Below are positions 25,521-34,139 of a stretch of 64,000 nt of DNA, piece after piece. Source of the stretch: Candidatus Dormiibacterota bacterium (GTDB taxonomy: Bacteria; Chloroflexota; Dormibacteria; Dormibacterales; Dormibacteraceae); the NCBI GenBank assembly GCA_024280995.1, contig JAMXLM010000033.1, positions 1 to 64,000 on the forward strand, in the 5' to 3' direction. Both the position numbers and the translations under genes were made by a program. The notes under the pieces are model-generated. The model was not told where the DNA came from. It saw only the letters and a list, made by a program, of their open reading frames with translations, and did no database searches. Every line of letters begins with the position of its first letter. Positions within the stretch are counted from its first letter, which is position 1.

Positions 25521-26626
25521 ATGGCTGCGACCTTTCGCACCGCGTCGACGATCCGATCGAGGTCCGAGTCGCTCAGGCCCGGGTGCACGGGGAGCGAGAG
25601 GACGTGAGCCGCGGCGTGCTCCGAGACGGGCATCGAGACATCGCCGTAGCCCAAACCCACGTACAGCGGCTGCCGGTGCACCGGGATCGGGTAATGAACC
25701 GCCGTTCCGACGCCACGCTCTCGCAGCCCCGCCTGGAACCGGTCGCGGTCTCCCTCGATCAGGACCGTGTACTGGTGGTACACATGGTGGAAGCCGGGCC
25801 GCTCACGCGGCGTCGTGACGCCGGGAGTGCCGGCCAGGCCTTCGTCGAGCAGCGAGGCGTTCCGGCGACGGATCTCGTTCCAGCGATCGAGCTTCTTCAG
25901 CTGCGCGCGGCCGATCGCCCCGGCGATGTCCGTCATCCGGAAGTTGAAGCCGAGGATGTCGTGGTGGTATCGCTCGGACGCGCCATGCTGGCGAAGCTTG
26001 GTCACCATGTCCGCGACGTGGCCGTCGTCGGTCGTCACCATCCCGCCCTCGCCCGTGGTGATGTTCTTGGTGGGATAGAACGAGAAGGTCGCGCTCACGC
26101 CCATGGCGCCGGCCCGGTGGGCGCCGATGGCGGCGCCGTGCGCCTGGCACGCGTCTTCGATGAGGACGACCCCATGCTTGTCGGCGATCTGGCGCAGCTC
26201 GGGGATCGCGGCCGGTTGTCCGTAAAGGTCGACGGGCATGAGGACCTTCGTCCGCGGCGTGATGGCGGCCTCGACCTTCGCCGGGTCGACGCAGTACGTG
26301 TCCTCCTCGATGTCCACGAACACCGGCCGCGCGCCGGCGAACAGCGCTGCGTTCGCGGACGCCACGAACGTGAACGGGCTGGTGATGACCTCGTCGCCTT
26401 CTTTGACTCCGTGGGCGAGCATCAGCAGGTGCAAAGCGGCGGTGCCGGAGTTCACCGCGACGGCGTGCTTCACGCCACACCAGGCCGCGAACTCTCGCTC
26501 GAAAGACTCGACGATCGGACCCTGCGCCAGCTGTCCGCTGTCGAGGACCGCCATCACGGCTTGCTTCTCCTCCTCGCCGATCTGGGGCGCCGCGATGGGA
26601 ATCGTCTTCAGAGCGTCCAAAGCCAC
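25490..26626 (-). CDS. DegT/DnrJ/EryC1 sugar aminotransferase, WbpE/WlbC-like
   Basis: 378 residues, GTG 26626, 6 bases after the upstream stop. PLP enzyme: AVNSGTAALHLLMLAHGV, VLIEDACQAHGAAIG, Schiff-base Lys in SFYPTKNITTGEGGMV, and the hairpin FRMTDIAGAIGRAQL. In the WbpB/WlbA context it would transfer an amino group to the 3-keto sugar. The last ~8 residues are encoded by the palindromic repeat at 25473-25520, so the natural C-terminus may have been altered by the repeat's insertion. Confidence 0.87.
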   Translation of the reverse strand: MALDALKTIPIAAPQIGEEEKQAVMAVLDSGQLAQGPIVESFEREFAAWCGVKHAVAVNSGTAALHLLMLAHGVKEGDEVITSPFTFVASANAALFAGARPVFVDIEEDTYCVDPAKVEAAITPRTKVLMPVDLYGQPAAIPELRQIADKHGVVLIEDACQAHGAAIGAHRAGAMGVSATFSFYPTKNITTGEGGMVTTDDGHVADMVTKLRQHGASERYHHDILGFNFRMTDIAGAIGRAQLKKLDRWNEIRRRNASLLDEGLAGTPGVTTPRERPGFHHVYHQYTVLIEGDRDRFQAGLRERGVGTAVHYPIPVHRQPLYVGLGYGDVSMPVSEHAAAHVLSLPVHPGLSDSDLDRIVDAVRKVAAIIPTKSEPSA

Positions 26627-26632
26627 CTCATG

Positions 26633-27703
26633 TTATGGATTGACATCCCTCCAGGAAGACAACGCATCGACGATGCGTTCGGCCGCGTGACCATCACCGA
26701 AGAGATCGCGCGAGGGATCCGCGGCACGAGCATTCCGGATCGCGGCGGCGATGCGATCGCTGTCTGTGCCGACGAGCTGGTTCCAGCCCGCGGCGACGGT
26801 CTCGGTCCACTCGGTGGTGTCGCGCAGGGTGACGCACGGGACACCGCCGAAGTAAGCCTCCTTCTGGACGCCACCGGAGTCCGTGGCGATGACGGCGGCG
26901 CAATCCTCGAGCGCGAGCATCTCCAGGTAGCCGACAGGGTCGATCAATCTGACGTTTGGGCCGGGCGAGACGCCATTCGAGCTGAGGGCTGCCGCTGTCC
27001 GGGGATGGACGGGAAACACGACCTCGCGCCCGGCTTCGCCGGCGCCTTTTAGAATCGCGCGGAGGCGGGCCGGATCGTCGACGTTCTCGGCCCGATGGAC
27101 GGTCATCAGGACGTAGCCCTTCGGCTCCAGGCCCAGCTCAGCCACGATGCCCGAGGACTTCGCGGCGACGTCGCGGTTCTGGAGGAAGGCGTCGAACATC
27201 ACATCGCCTACCATCCGCACGCCTTTCGTCACGCCCTCGCGCGCAAGGTTGGCGACCGCGGTATCCGTGGGGCACAGCAGCAGGTCGCTCACGTGGTCGG
27301 CGACGACCCGGTTGATCTCCTCCGGCATCCGGCGGTCGTAACTGCGGAGGCCGGCCTCGACGTGCGCGACGGGGATGTGCAGCTTCGCGCCGGCGAGCGC
27401 ACCGGCCAGGGTCGAGTTGGTGTCGCCGTAGACGAGAATCCAGTCCGGCTTCTGCTCGATTGCGACTTCCTCGATGCCGGGCAGCATCGCGCCGGTCTGG
27501 GCGCCGTGCCGGCCGGAGCCGACCTCGAGGTTGAGATCGGGCGCGGGGAGGTTGAGCTGGCGAAAGAACAGGTCGGACATGGCATCGTCGTAGTGCTGTC
27601 CGGTATGAAGTAGGAACTCTTGATGCTGAAGGCGCAGGACACGCGAAACCGGTGCGGCTTTGATGAACTGCGGACGCGCACCGACGATCGTGAGCACCTT
27701 CAT
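26633..27703 (-). CDS. wecB: Non-hydrolysing UDP-N-acetylglucosamine 2-epimerase (WecB/WbpI family)
   Basis: 356 residues from ATG 27703; an in-frame ATG at 27718 lies inside the likely -10 box, so 27703 is preferred. Signature VGARPQFIKAAPVSR, HTGQHYDDAMSDLFF, VYGDTNSTLAGAL, HVEAGLRSYDRRMPEEINR and TDSGGVQKEAYFGGVPCV are all present, with the catalytic Asp, Glu and His positions of the family. It interconverts UDP-GlcNAc and UDP-ManNAc, or the 2,3-diacetamido uronate analogue when acting as WbpI. First gene of the operon 27703 to 24422. Confidence 0.92.
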   Translation of the reverse strand: MKVLTIVGARPQFIKAAPVSRVLRLQHQEFLLHTGQHYDDAMSDLFFRQLNLPAPDLNLEVGSGRHGAQTGAMLPGIEEVAIEQKPDWILVYGDTNSTLAGALAGAKLHIPVAHVEAGLRSYDRRMPEEINRVVADHVSDLLLCPTDTAVANLAREGVTKGVRMVGDVMFDAFLQNRDVAAKSSGIVAELGLEPKGYVLMTVHRAENVDDPARLRAILKGAGEAGREVVFPVHPRTAAALSSNGVSPGPNVRLIDPVGYLEMLALEDCAAVIATDSGGVQKEAYFGGVPCVTLRDTTEWTETVAAGWNQLVGTDSDRIAAAIRNARAADPSRDLFGDGHAAERIVDALSSWRDVNP

Positions 27704-27710
27704 GGCGGCA

Positions 27711-27718
27711 ACTATCAT
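27711..27718. promoter_or_regulatory. Overlapping divergent -10 boxes between the wecB-like and GT4 genes
   Basis: Plus strand TATCAT (27713-27718) lies 11 bases before ATG 27730. Minus strand GATAGT (27716-27711) lies 7 bases before ATG 27703. The two hexamers share four positions, so one AT-rich patch can serve both directions. Both mRNAs would be almost leaderless. No good -35 on either side. Confidence 0.5.
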
Positions 27719-27729
27719 GGCGGCACTGC

Positions 27730-28971
27730 ATGACTGACCGCGGCTTGCGGATCATGTTTCTGACGCACTACTTCCCACCCGAGATCGGCGCTCCGCAAGC
27801 CCGAATGTTCGAGCTCGCGCGAAGACTCGACGAGCTCGGCGACACCGTCACGGTGGTCACCGCGTTTCCGAACTACCCCACGGGGATCGTCCACGAGGGC
27901 TACCGCGGACGCTTCGCCATGGAAGAGCGGATGGACGGCGTCCGCGTGCTCCGGCGCTGGGTGTTCGCAACCCCCAACTCCGGCTTTTTCAAACGGATCC
28001 TGAACTGGCTGTCGTTCGTGGCCTCGTCGCTGACGGCCGCGCGAAAGGTGGGTCCGGTCGACGTGATGTTCGTCCAGTCGCCGCCCCTCCCCATCGGCCT
28101 CGCGACGCTCGCCTACGCGCGCATCAAGCGCGCGCCGTTCGTCTTCAACGTGAGCGACATCTGGCCGCAATCGGCGGTCGAGCTTGGGGTGCTCCGCAGC
28201 AAGCTCGCGATCAAGCTCGCCGAGATGCTCGAGATGCACATCTACCGGCGCGCGGCTCGGGTGACCGTCCCGACGCCGGGCATGCTCGAGCGCCTCGCGG
28301 CGCGAGGAGTGCCTCGCGAGAAGCTGGTGCTGCTCACCAACGGCGTCGACACCGCGCTTTACCAGCCACAACCGCCCGACGCGGACCTGGCCTCGCGGCT
28401 TGGTTTCGACGGCCACAAGGTGTTCCTTTACGCAGGCACGCACGGTCTTTCCCAGGGCCTGGACGTGATCCTCGAGGCCGCGAAGATCACGAAGAACCCA
28501 GACGTGCTCTACGTCCTGGCCGGCGAGGGAGCGGACAAGGCCGCGCTGGTCGCCAAGGCAAAGTCCGAAGGCATCGCGAACGTCCGGTTTCTTCCCAACC
28601 AACCGAAGGCGTCGATGCCCGCGCTGCTCAACTCGACCTACGCCGGCATCATCTCGCTGCGTCCGCTGGACCTCTTTCGCTCCGCGTTTCCATCAAAGAT
28701 GTTCGAGTCGATGGCCGTCGGCCAACCGCTCGTGGCGGCGCTCTGGGGCGAAGCCGCGGAGATGGTCCGGACCGCGGAATGCGGCGTGGTCACCGAGCCG
28801 GGCGACGCGAGCGAGCTGCGTGACGCGGTGGAGTCGCTGGCCGGCGACCCGCAGCTGGCGCGCGAGATGGGAATGCACGGGCGCGAGTACGTCGCCGAGC
28901 ATTACAACCGCGCCAAGATCGCGGTACGGCTGCACGAGCTGCTGCGGGAAGTGGTGCGCTCGCGAAGATGA
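27730..28971 (+). CDS. GT4 family glycosyltransferase (WbuB-like)
   Basis: 413 residues, ATG 27730. N-terminal THYFPPEIGAPQARMFELAR is the hallmark of WbuB/WcaI-type GT4 enzymes. Other features: FPNYPTGIVHEGYRGRF, FNVSDIWPQSAVELG, NGVDTALYQP, FLYAGTHGLSQGLDVILEAA, and the nucleotide-binding C-terminal region with a Glu-rich loop. It likely adds the second sugar to the lipid-linked primer made by the phosphoglycosyl transferase encoded next (4-base overlap). Donor unknown; an FucNAc- or QuiNAc-type sugar would fit the family. Confidence 0.87.
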   Translation: MTDRGLRIMFLTHYFPPEIGAPQARMFELARRLDELGDTVTVVTAFPNYPTGIVHEGYRGRFAMEERMDGVRVLRRWVFATPNSGFFKRILNWLSFVASSLTAARKVGPVDVMFVQSPPLPIGLATLAYARIKRAPFVFNVSDIWPQSAVELGVLRSKLAIKLAEMLEMHIYRRAARVTVPTPGMLERLAARGVPREKLVLLTNGVDTALYQPQPPDADLASRLGFDGHKVFLYAGTHGLSQGLDVILEAAKITKNPDVLYVLAGEGADKAALVAKAKSEGIANVRFLPNQPKASMPALLNSTYAGIISLRPLDLFRSAFPSKMFESMAVGQPLVAALWGEAAEMVRTAECGVVTEPGDASELRDAVESLAGDPQLAREMGMHGREYVAEHYNRAKIAVRLHELLREVVRSRR

Positions 28972-29570
28972 AGCGCGCCTTCGACGTCGTCGTCTCGTCG
29001 CTCGGTCTCGCGCTGACCTCCCCGATCATCCTGGTCGCGGCGATCGCGGTGAAGTCCGGCTCGCGGGGGCCGGTCTTCTTCAACGGTCCGCGCGTCGGGC
29101 GCGACGGCGTCGTGTTCCGTATGCACAAGCTGCGCACGATGAGCGCCGGCGCCGACAAGGCAGGTCCCGCGGTGACGGCGGGCGATGACACGCGCGTGAC
29201 GCCGGTCGGACGTTTCCTCCGCCGTACCAAGATCGACGAGCTGCCGCAGCTCTTGAACGTGGTGAAGGGCGAGATGAGCCTGGTAGGGCCGCGGCCAGAG
29301 CATCCGGACTACGTCGCCCACTACACCGAGGAGCAGCGACGTCTGCTGGCGGTGCGACCCGGCATCACGGGGCCGGCGACCCTTGCCTACATCGACGAGG
29401 AGAGGCTGCTCAGCGGCGGTGGCGGGGAGGCGCGCTACATCGAAGACGTGATGCCACAGAAGCTCGCCCTCGAGCTGCAGTACGTCAAGCGCGCGGGATT
29501 CGTGAGCGACCTGTCGATCCTCGCGCGGACTGCGGCGCGCGTCGTGCGAAGGTCCTTCGTCCGCTACTAG
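28968..29570 (+). CDS. Small phosphoglycosyl transferase (PglC-like, monotopic)
   Basis: 200 residues, ATG in an ATGA overlap. The bacterial sugar transferase fold: an N-terminal re-entrant hydrophobic helix (VVSSLGLALTSPIILVAAIAV), the catalytic Asp-Glu in RRTKIDELPQLLNVVKGEMS and LVGPRPEHPDY. Its short length lacks the four N-terminal helices of WbaP, matching PglC, which places a phospho-bacillosamine-type sugar on undecaprenyl phosphate. The WbpM/PglF-type dehydratase and aminotransferase genes nearby (29567-33981) could make its substrate. The 3' end overlaps the convergent aminotransferase by 4 bases. Confidence 0.9.
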   Translation: MKRAFDVVVSSLGLALTSPIILVAAIAVKSGSRGPVFFNGPRVGRDGVVFRMHKLRTMSAGADKAGPAVTAGDDTRVTPVGRFLRRTKIDELPQLLNVVKGEMSLVGPRPEHPDYVAHYTEEQRRLLAVRPGITGPATLAYIDEERLLSGGGGEARYIEDVMPQKLALELQYVKRAGFVSDLSILARTAARVVRRSFVRY

Positions 29571-30751
29571 AGCTGGTTCGCCTTGACGATGTCGGTGACC
29601 GCTTCGATGACGTCGGCGACGTCATCGTCTGAATGCGCGGGACTCAACGGAAGCGAGAGCATGCGCTCGAAAGCCCCCTGCGCGACCGGGAACTGTTCGG
29701 GTCGCAGCTGATATCTGTCCCGGTAATAGATGTGCTCGTGGATCGGGATGAAGTGCACGCTCGCGCCGACGTTGCGCTTGCGCATCTCATCGATGAATTC
29801 GTCGCGGCCGATTCGCAACCGATCGGGACGCAGGCGGAGCAGGTAGATGTGCCAGGCGCTGTCGACCTCGGGCCGCACGCTCGGAGTCTCGAGCGCGTCG
29901 AGCCGGCCGAGGGTCTCGTCGTACTGGGCGACGATCGCGCGCCGGCGCGCCTGCATCGCGTCGAGGTGCTCGAGCTGATGAAGCCCGATCGCCGCCTGCA
30001 GGTCGGGCATGTTGTATTTGAATCCGGGCAGCACGACGTCGTAGCGCCACGAGCCCTCCGACGTGTAACGCTTGAACGCGTCGCGGCTCATCCCGTGGAG
30101 GCTCCAGACGCGGGCCTGGTCGACCAGGTCTGGCGGGCCGGTGAGCATGCCCCCCTCGCCGGTCGTCAGGTTCTTGGTCGCGTAGAAGGAGAAGGCGACG
30201 AGGTTGGGCACGCCGTCCGCGCCTTCGGCGGGTGCACCGATCATCCGACCGTGCAGGCGCGCGGGCAGCGCGTGCGCCGCGTCCTCGATCACCGCGAGCC
30301 CATGCCGGCGCGCGATGTCGTAGATCGCATCCATGTCCGCGGGGTGTCCGTAGAGGTGCACCGGCAGGATCGCTTTCACGCCCGGCGTTCGGTGCACGGC
30401 CGCCTCGACCTGCTCGGGGTCGATGTTGAGCGTGTCCGGCTCGACGTCGACGAGCACTGGTCGCGCGCGCTGGTGCTCGATGACGTGGATCGTGGAGACG
30501 AAGGTCATCGTGGTGCTGATCACGGCGTCGCCCTCGCCGATGCCCAGTGCGGCGAGCGCGATGTGCATCGCGGAGGTCGCGGAGTTCACGGCGAGCGCAG
30601 CGGGCGCGCCCGTGTAGGCCCGGAACTCCTCCTCGAAACGCCGCGTCCGATCGCCTGTCGTCAGCCAGCCACTGCGCAGGGTCTGCACGACCTCGTCGAC
30701 CTCGTCATCACCGATGAGCGGCGGAGCGAAATGGAGAAACGTCGAGCGCAT
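29567..30751 (-). CDS. DegT/DnrJ/EryC1 sugar aminotransferase, ArnB/PglE-like
   Basis: 394 residues, ATG 30751 sharing one base with the upstream stop (TGATG). FAPPLIGDDEVDEVVQTL at the start, NSATSAMHIALAALGIG, VIEDAAHALPARL, and the Schiff-base Lys in SFYATKNLTTGEGGML. The C-terminal HFIPIHEHIYYRDRY is typical of 4-keto-sugar aminotransferases such as ArnB and PglE. It is the last gene of an operon with a WbpM/PglF-type dehydratase, an acetyltransferase and a methyltransferase, so conversion of a UDP-4-keto-6-deoxy sugar to a 4-amino sugar is likely. Confidence 0.87.
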   Translation of the reverse strand: MRSTFLHFAPPLIGDDEVDEVVQTLRSGWLTTGDRTRRFEEEFRAYTGAPAALAVNSATSAMHIALAALGIGEGDAVISTTMTFVSTIHVIEHQRARPVLVDVEPDTLNIDPEQVEAAVHRTPGVKAILPVHLYGHPADMDAIYDIARRHGLAVIEDAAHALPARLHGRMIGAPAEGADGVPNLVAFSFYATKNLTTGEGGMLTGPPDLVDQARVWSLHGMSRDAFKRYTSEGSWRYDVVLPGFKYNMPDLQAAIGLHQLEHLDAMQARRRAIVAQYDETLGRLDALETPSVRPEVDSAWHIYLLRLRPDRLRIGRDEFIDEMRKRNVGASVHFIPIHEHIYYRDRYQLRPEQFPVAQGAFERMLSLPLSPAHSDDDVADVIEAVTDIVKANQL

Positions 30752-31443
30752 CAGCCCGCCGGCTTGCGGAGAAGGCCGACCAGGTGGCTGCGGAGCGGGG
30801 GAACGGCCGCCAGCACCGGGTACGCAGCGGGCGTCGCCACGCCGAGACGCCGGGCAAGCGGAGGCGCCAGCGTGACGGTGCTCAGCGAGCCGCGGAGACC
30901 TGGAAACAGCTCGGCGACGCGCTCGCGCGGCACCGCCTTCACGTTCGGGTTGGAGACGCTGTCGTAACGCACGTCGTACCAGAGCAACCCCCCGCCCGGC
31001 TTCAGCACGCGGGTGATCTCGGCGGCGACGTTGGCCGCCATCGTGCGGTCCAGGATCGAGCTGAAGATCGTGATCGCCATGACGAGGTCGAAGCTGCGGT
31101 CCTCGAAATCGAGCTTCTCGGCGTTGCCAAGACGAAAGTCGATACCGGGATAGGCCTTTCGCGCCGCCTCGACCCGGTGGGCCAGCAGGTCGACCCCGGC
31201 CAGGAACGAAGGCTTCGCCCCCACCTCGGTCAGCCAGGCCAGCTCCACCCCGGCGCCCGAGCCGACCTCGAGTGCGCGCCTCTCCCCCAGCGGGACCCAA
31301 CCCGCTCGCTCCAGGAGGCGCCGGAACGCCCGGCGGCGCTCGGCGAGGACGTAGCGATTGCCGGCGTTGGCGAGGCTCCAGCGCTCGCCGGCGCGCGCCT
31401 CCATCTCCTCGTAGGCGCGCGCGATGCGGTCCGTTTCGGTCAA
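30751..31443 (-). CDS. Class I SAM-dependent methyltransferase
   Basis: 230 residues from TTG 31443, in a TTGA overlap with the upstream stop; a longer upstream open frame would run antisense-free through the acetyltransferase gene and is not credible. SAM motif ALEVGSGAGVELAWLTEVG near residues 57-75, acidic strand LAGVDLLAHRVEAAR, NAEKLDFEDRSFDLVMAI, and VLKPGGGLLWYDVRYDS. It resembles UbiE-type enzymes of O-antigen loci; the target is probably the sugar or lipid-linked glycan made by neighbouring genes. Confidence 0.82.
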   Translation of the reverse strand: MTETDRIARAYEEMEARAGERWSLANAGNRYVLAERRRAFRRLLERAGWVPLGERRALEVGSGAGVELAWLTEVGAKPSFLAGVDLLAHRVEAARKAYPGIDFRLGNAEKLDFEDRSFDLVMAITIFSSILDRTMAANVAAEITRVLKPGGGLLWYDVRYDSVSNPNVKAVPRERVAELFPGLRGSLSTVTLAPPLARRLGVATPAAYPVLAAVPPLRSHLVGLLRKPAG

Positions 31444-32042
31444 GGCCGCGCCGCCGCCTCCGTGGGCTCGGCGATCTCGAACGACCTCCCGTCGTGCGGG
31501 CACGTGTAGGCCGATCCGCGTCTGCGCAGGGGCCGGCCGCAGTCGCATGCAAAGCCGCGCAGCCGGGCCGGGTTGCCGGTGACGATCCCGCGTTCCGGCA
31601 CGTCGCGGGTCACCACCGCACCGGCGCCGACGAGCGCCATCCGGCCCACCGTCACGCCGGGAAGGACGATCGCGCCGCCGCCGATCGCGGCGCCGTATCG
31701 GATCGAGCCCTCGCCGGCCTCCCAATCGGCGTCGGACTTGGGAGAGCCGTCCGGATTGATCGCGCGGGGATGCAGGTCATTCAGCAGCATCGCCCCGGGG
31801 CCGATGAAGACGCCGTCCTCGAGGTTGAAGCCGTGAAAGACGAACGCGCCGTTCTGGATCTTGCAGAAGTCCCCGACGGTCACCCCCTTGTCGACATATG
31901 AGCCCTTGCCGAGGATGCATTCCCGCCCGACGCGCGCGCCTTCGCGCACCTGGGCCTGGTGCCACACCTTCGTGCCCATCCCCAAAGTCGCCTCGGCGGA
32001 GACGTCCGCCGACGGATGGACGAACGCGGAGTGTTCTGTCAC
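31440..32042 (-). CDS. Hexapeptide-repeat acetyltransferase (WbpD/WlbB-like) with cysteine-rich tail
   Basis: 200 residues, ATG 32042. Left-handed beta-helix with VHPSADVSAEATLGMGTKVW, CILGKGSYVDKGVTVG and FCKIQNGAFVFHGFNLEDGV, the pattern of WbpD/WlbB/QdtC-type N-acetyltransferases acting on UDP-amino sugars. The C-terminal ~30 residues are unusual: CDCGRPLRRRGSAYTCPHDG looks like a small zinc ribbon (C-x-C...C-x-x-H/D). It begins 20 bases after the dehydratase gene. It could serve either the 3-acetamido uronate pathway or the 4-amino sugar pathway of its own operon. Confidence 0.85.
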   Translation of the reverse strand: MTEHSAFVHPSADVSAEATLGMGTKVWHQAQVREGARVGRECILGKGSYVDKGVTVGDFCKIQNGAFVFHGFNLEDGVFIGPGAMLLNDLHPRAINPDGSPKSDADWEAGEGSIRYGAAIGGGAIVLPGVTVGRMALVGAGAVVTRDVPERGIVTGNPARLRGFACDCGRPLRRRGSAYTCPHDGRSFEIAEPTEAAARP

Positions 32043-32061
32043 TCCGTCCTATCTTGGCGCT

Positions 32062-33981
32062 TCAGGCGTCGGCGGAGTCCGGCTGCGGGTGCTCCGCCGT
32101 GCGGCCGGCGTCGAGCACGTCCGGCTCTTCGATCACGTCGCCAGGACCCTGCGCCGCCGACTTCAGGACCTTGACCAGCTCGTCGGGCTTTCCCTCGTGG
32201 GCGAGAACCTCCAGCCTCTGCACGATCCACCCCAGGTCGTCGGCGTGATGCGTCATCGGCGACACCACCTCGCGGATCGAGGCGTTGGCCGTAGGACGCC
32301 AGCCCTCGTCCGGGGCAAGCAGATCCTCGGTGAGCCGATCGCCCGGCCTCAGACCCGTGATGACGATCTCGATGTCCTGCTCCGGCCGCAAACCGCGGGA
32401 GCGGATCAGGTCGTTGGCCAGGTCGAAGATCCGGATGGGCTCGCCCATGTCGAGCATGTAGAGGTGGCTCGCCTTGCTGATCGTCAACGAGCTGAGGACG
32501 AGGGACGCGGCCTCGTGGATCGTCATCATGTAGCGCGTCACGTCGCGATGCGTGATGGTCACGGGCCCGCCGTGCTCGATCTGACGTTCGAACAGGGGCA
32601 CGACGCTGCCGCGGCTGCCGACGACGTTGCCGAACCTCACCGCCCAGCACGTCATCTGCCCGCGATACGCCAGCAGCATCTGCTCGCAAAGACGCTTGGT
32701 GCAGCCCATCACCGAGTGACGAGTCGCGGCCTTGTCGGTCGAGATGAGGATGAACTTGCCAACGCCGGCCGCGTCGGCGCACCGCAGCGTGTTCCACGTG
32801 CCCACGACGTTGGTCACGACTGCCTGGATGGGGTGGGCTTCGAGCATCGGCACGTGCTTGTACGCCGCGGCGTGAAAGACGATGTCCGGCCGCTCGTCGG
32901 CGAAGACACCGACGAGCTGGTCGTTGTCGGCGATCGACACGAGAGCTTCGCGCAGCTCGACGGTGCCCGCGACGCGAAGCTCTTCGGCGAGGTCGTACAG
33001 GCCGCTCTCGTTGTTGTCGAGGAGGACGAGCCGGCGCGGGCCCATCTTGGCGACGATCCGGCACAGCTCGGAGCCGATGGAGCCGGCGGCGCCCGTGACC
33101 AATACCGTCTTGTCGCGGATCTCCTCCGCCGCCATGGCGACCTCGATGTCGCGCTCGTCGCGCCCGACGAGATCGTCGGCGGACAGCTGGCGAAGGCGCG
33201 ACGCGGACGGTTGTGGGAACCACTCGCCCGCCTGGGGAAGGATGAAAACCGGCAGACGCTCGGCGAGGGCCTCGGTGTACAGGCGCCTGGCCCGGACCCG
33301 ATCGATCGATCTGCCCTGGACGAAAGCCACGCCCTGGGCCTCCGAATCCCGGATGTGCCGGCGCAGGTTGTCGGCGCTGCCGAGAACCGGAACGCCCATG
33401 AGCGTCCTGCCCACGTCCGCGAGACCGGTGGAGACCACCGCGACCGGCGTCCAGTCCGGGTTTGGATGCTGGACGAGGGCCTTGACCGTCGAGTAACCGG
33501 TCGCGTCGGGTACGACGACCAGCAACCTGTTGCCGGTGGGCTTGGAGTTCGTGAGCAGCCGCGGGAGCAGCCGGACCAGGCCGATCCCGATCACCACCGC
33601 CGGCGCGGCCAGCACGGGGGCAAGGATGCGGAGCGGCCGGTAGCCGTCGGGGAAGAGCAGGTTGATGATCGTCACCAGCAGCGACGCTTCGACCACTGCG
33701 AGGCCGACCGCGAAGGCGTCGTTCAGGCTGGCGACCGTCCAGACGCGGCGGTAGAGGTGGAACCGCGCCTCGCCGGCGCCCATGGCGAGCGCGACGATGG
33801 CGAGGGAGACGGGCACGGACCATGGCGGCGGCGTGAAGGAGTTGCCCGGGCCGTAGCCGCTCTGATCGACCGCGATCAGGATGCCCCAGAACACCGCCAC
33901 CTCGGCGAGGAACACGGGACCGTATCGCAACGAGCCGTTGACGAGATGTGTAAATCTCGATCGGAGGCCCGAGGACTTCAT
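32062..33981 (-). CDS. Membrane-bound nucleotide-sugar 4,6-dehydratase (WbpM/PglF/CapD family)
   Basis: 639 residues, ATG 33981. Four N-terminal hydrophobic segments (residues ~20-120), a CoA-binding-like Rossmann domain (~130-250), then the extended SDR with VLVTGAAGSIGSELCRIV (~290). The long-form family uses Met in place of the SDR Tyr; here STDKAATRHSVMGCTKR gives Ser, Met and Lys. C-terminal FDLANDLIRSRG and DRLTEDLLAPDE are family blocks. It converts UDP-GlcNAc to the 4-keto-6-deoxy sugar. First gene of the 33981 to 29567 operon, and a candidate for the dehydration step that is otherwise hard to find in the legionaminate locus. Confidence 0.9.
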   Translation of the reverse strand: MKSSGLRSRFTHLVNGSLRYGPVFLAEVAVFWGILIAVDQSGYGPGNSFTPPPWSVPVSLAIVALAMGAGEARFHLYRRVWTVASLNDAFAVGLAVVEASLLVTIINLLFPDGYRPLRILAPVLAAPAVVIGIGLVRLLPRLLTNSKPTGNRLLVVVPDATGYSTVKALVQHPNPDWTPVAVVSTGLADVGRTLMGVPVLGSADNLRRHIRDSEAQGVAFVQGRSIDRVRARRLYTEALAERLPVFILPQAGEWFPQPSASRLRQLSADDLVGRDERDIEVAMAAEEIRDKTVLVTGAAGSIGSELCRIVAKMGPRRLVLLDNNESGLYDLAEELRVAGTVELREALVSIADNDQLVGVFADERPDIVFHAAAYKHVPMLEAHPIQAVVTNVVGTWNTLRCADAAGVGKFILISTDKAATRHSVMGCTKRLCEQMLLAYRGQMTCWAVRFGNVVGSRGSVVPLFERQIEHGGPVTITHRDVTRYMMTIHEAASLVLSSLTISKASHLYMLDMGEPIRIFDLANDLIRSRGLRPEQDIEIVITGLRPGDRLTEDLLAPDEGWRPTANASIREVVSPMTHHADDLGWIVQRLEVLAHEGKPDELVKVLKSAAQGPGDVIEEPDVLDAGRTAEHPQPDSADA

Positions 33982-33993
33982 GGGCAGTCGTCC

Positions 33994-34022
33994 AGACTAA
34001 GGCAAGGGCGCATAGTTCTCAA
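33994..34022 (-). promoter_or_regulatory. Candidate sigma70-type promoter of the dehydratase operon
   Basis: Minus strand TTGAGA (34022-34017), 17-base spacer, TAGTCT (33999-33994). The -10 ends 12 bases before ATG 33981. Confidence 0.5.
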
Positions 34023-34051
34023 ATATGGGAACGTGTAGGTGGCCTGCGCGT

Positions 34052-34080
34052 TTGACGGTCGAATGGACCGCGGATAACAT
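34052..34080 (+). promoter_or_regulatory. Sigma70-type promoter for the WbaP-like gene
   Basis: TTGACG (34052-34057), 17-base spacer, TAACAT (34075-34080). The predicted start near 34087 leaves a leader of about 50 bases before ATG 34140. Diverges from the dehydratase promoter. Confidence 0.55.
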
Positions 34081-34139
34081 GCGCGTGCAGGCGGCCTGAC
34101 CAAATTTTGGCACGTCGACAGGCGGCTGCGAAGGCGCCC

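Noticed and set aside
31861-34038. 725-codon plus-strand open frame
   Set aside because: Antisense to the WbpM/PglF-type dehydratase and the acetyltransferase. Composition (Arg/Asp/Gly/Val rich, no domain) is that of a shadow frame in high-GC DNA.
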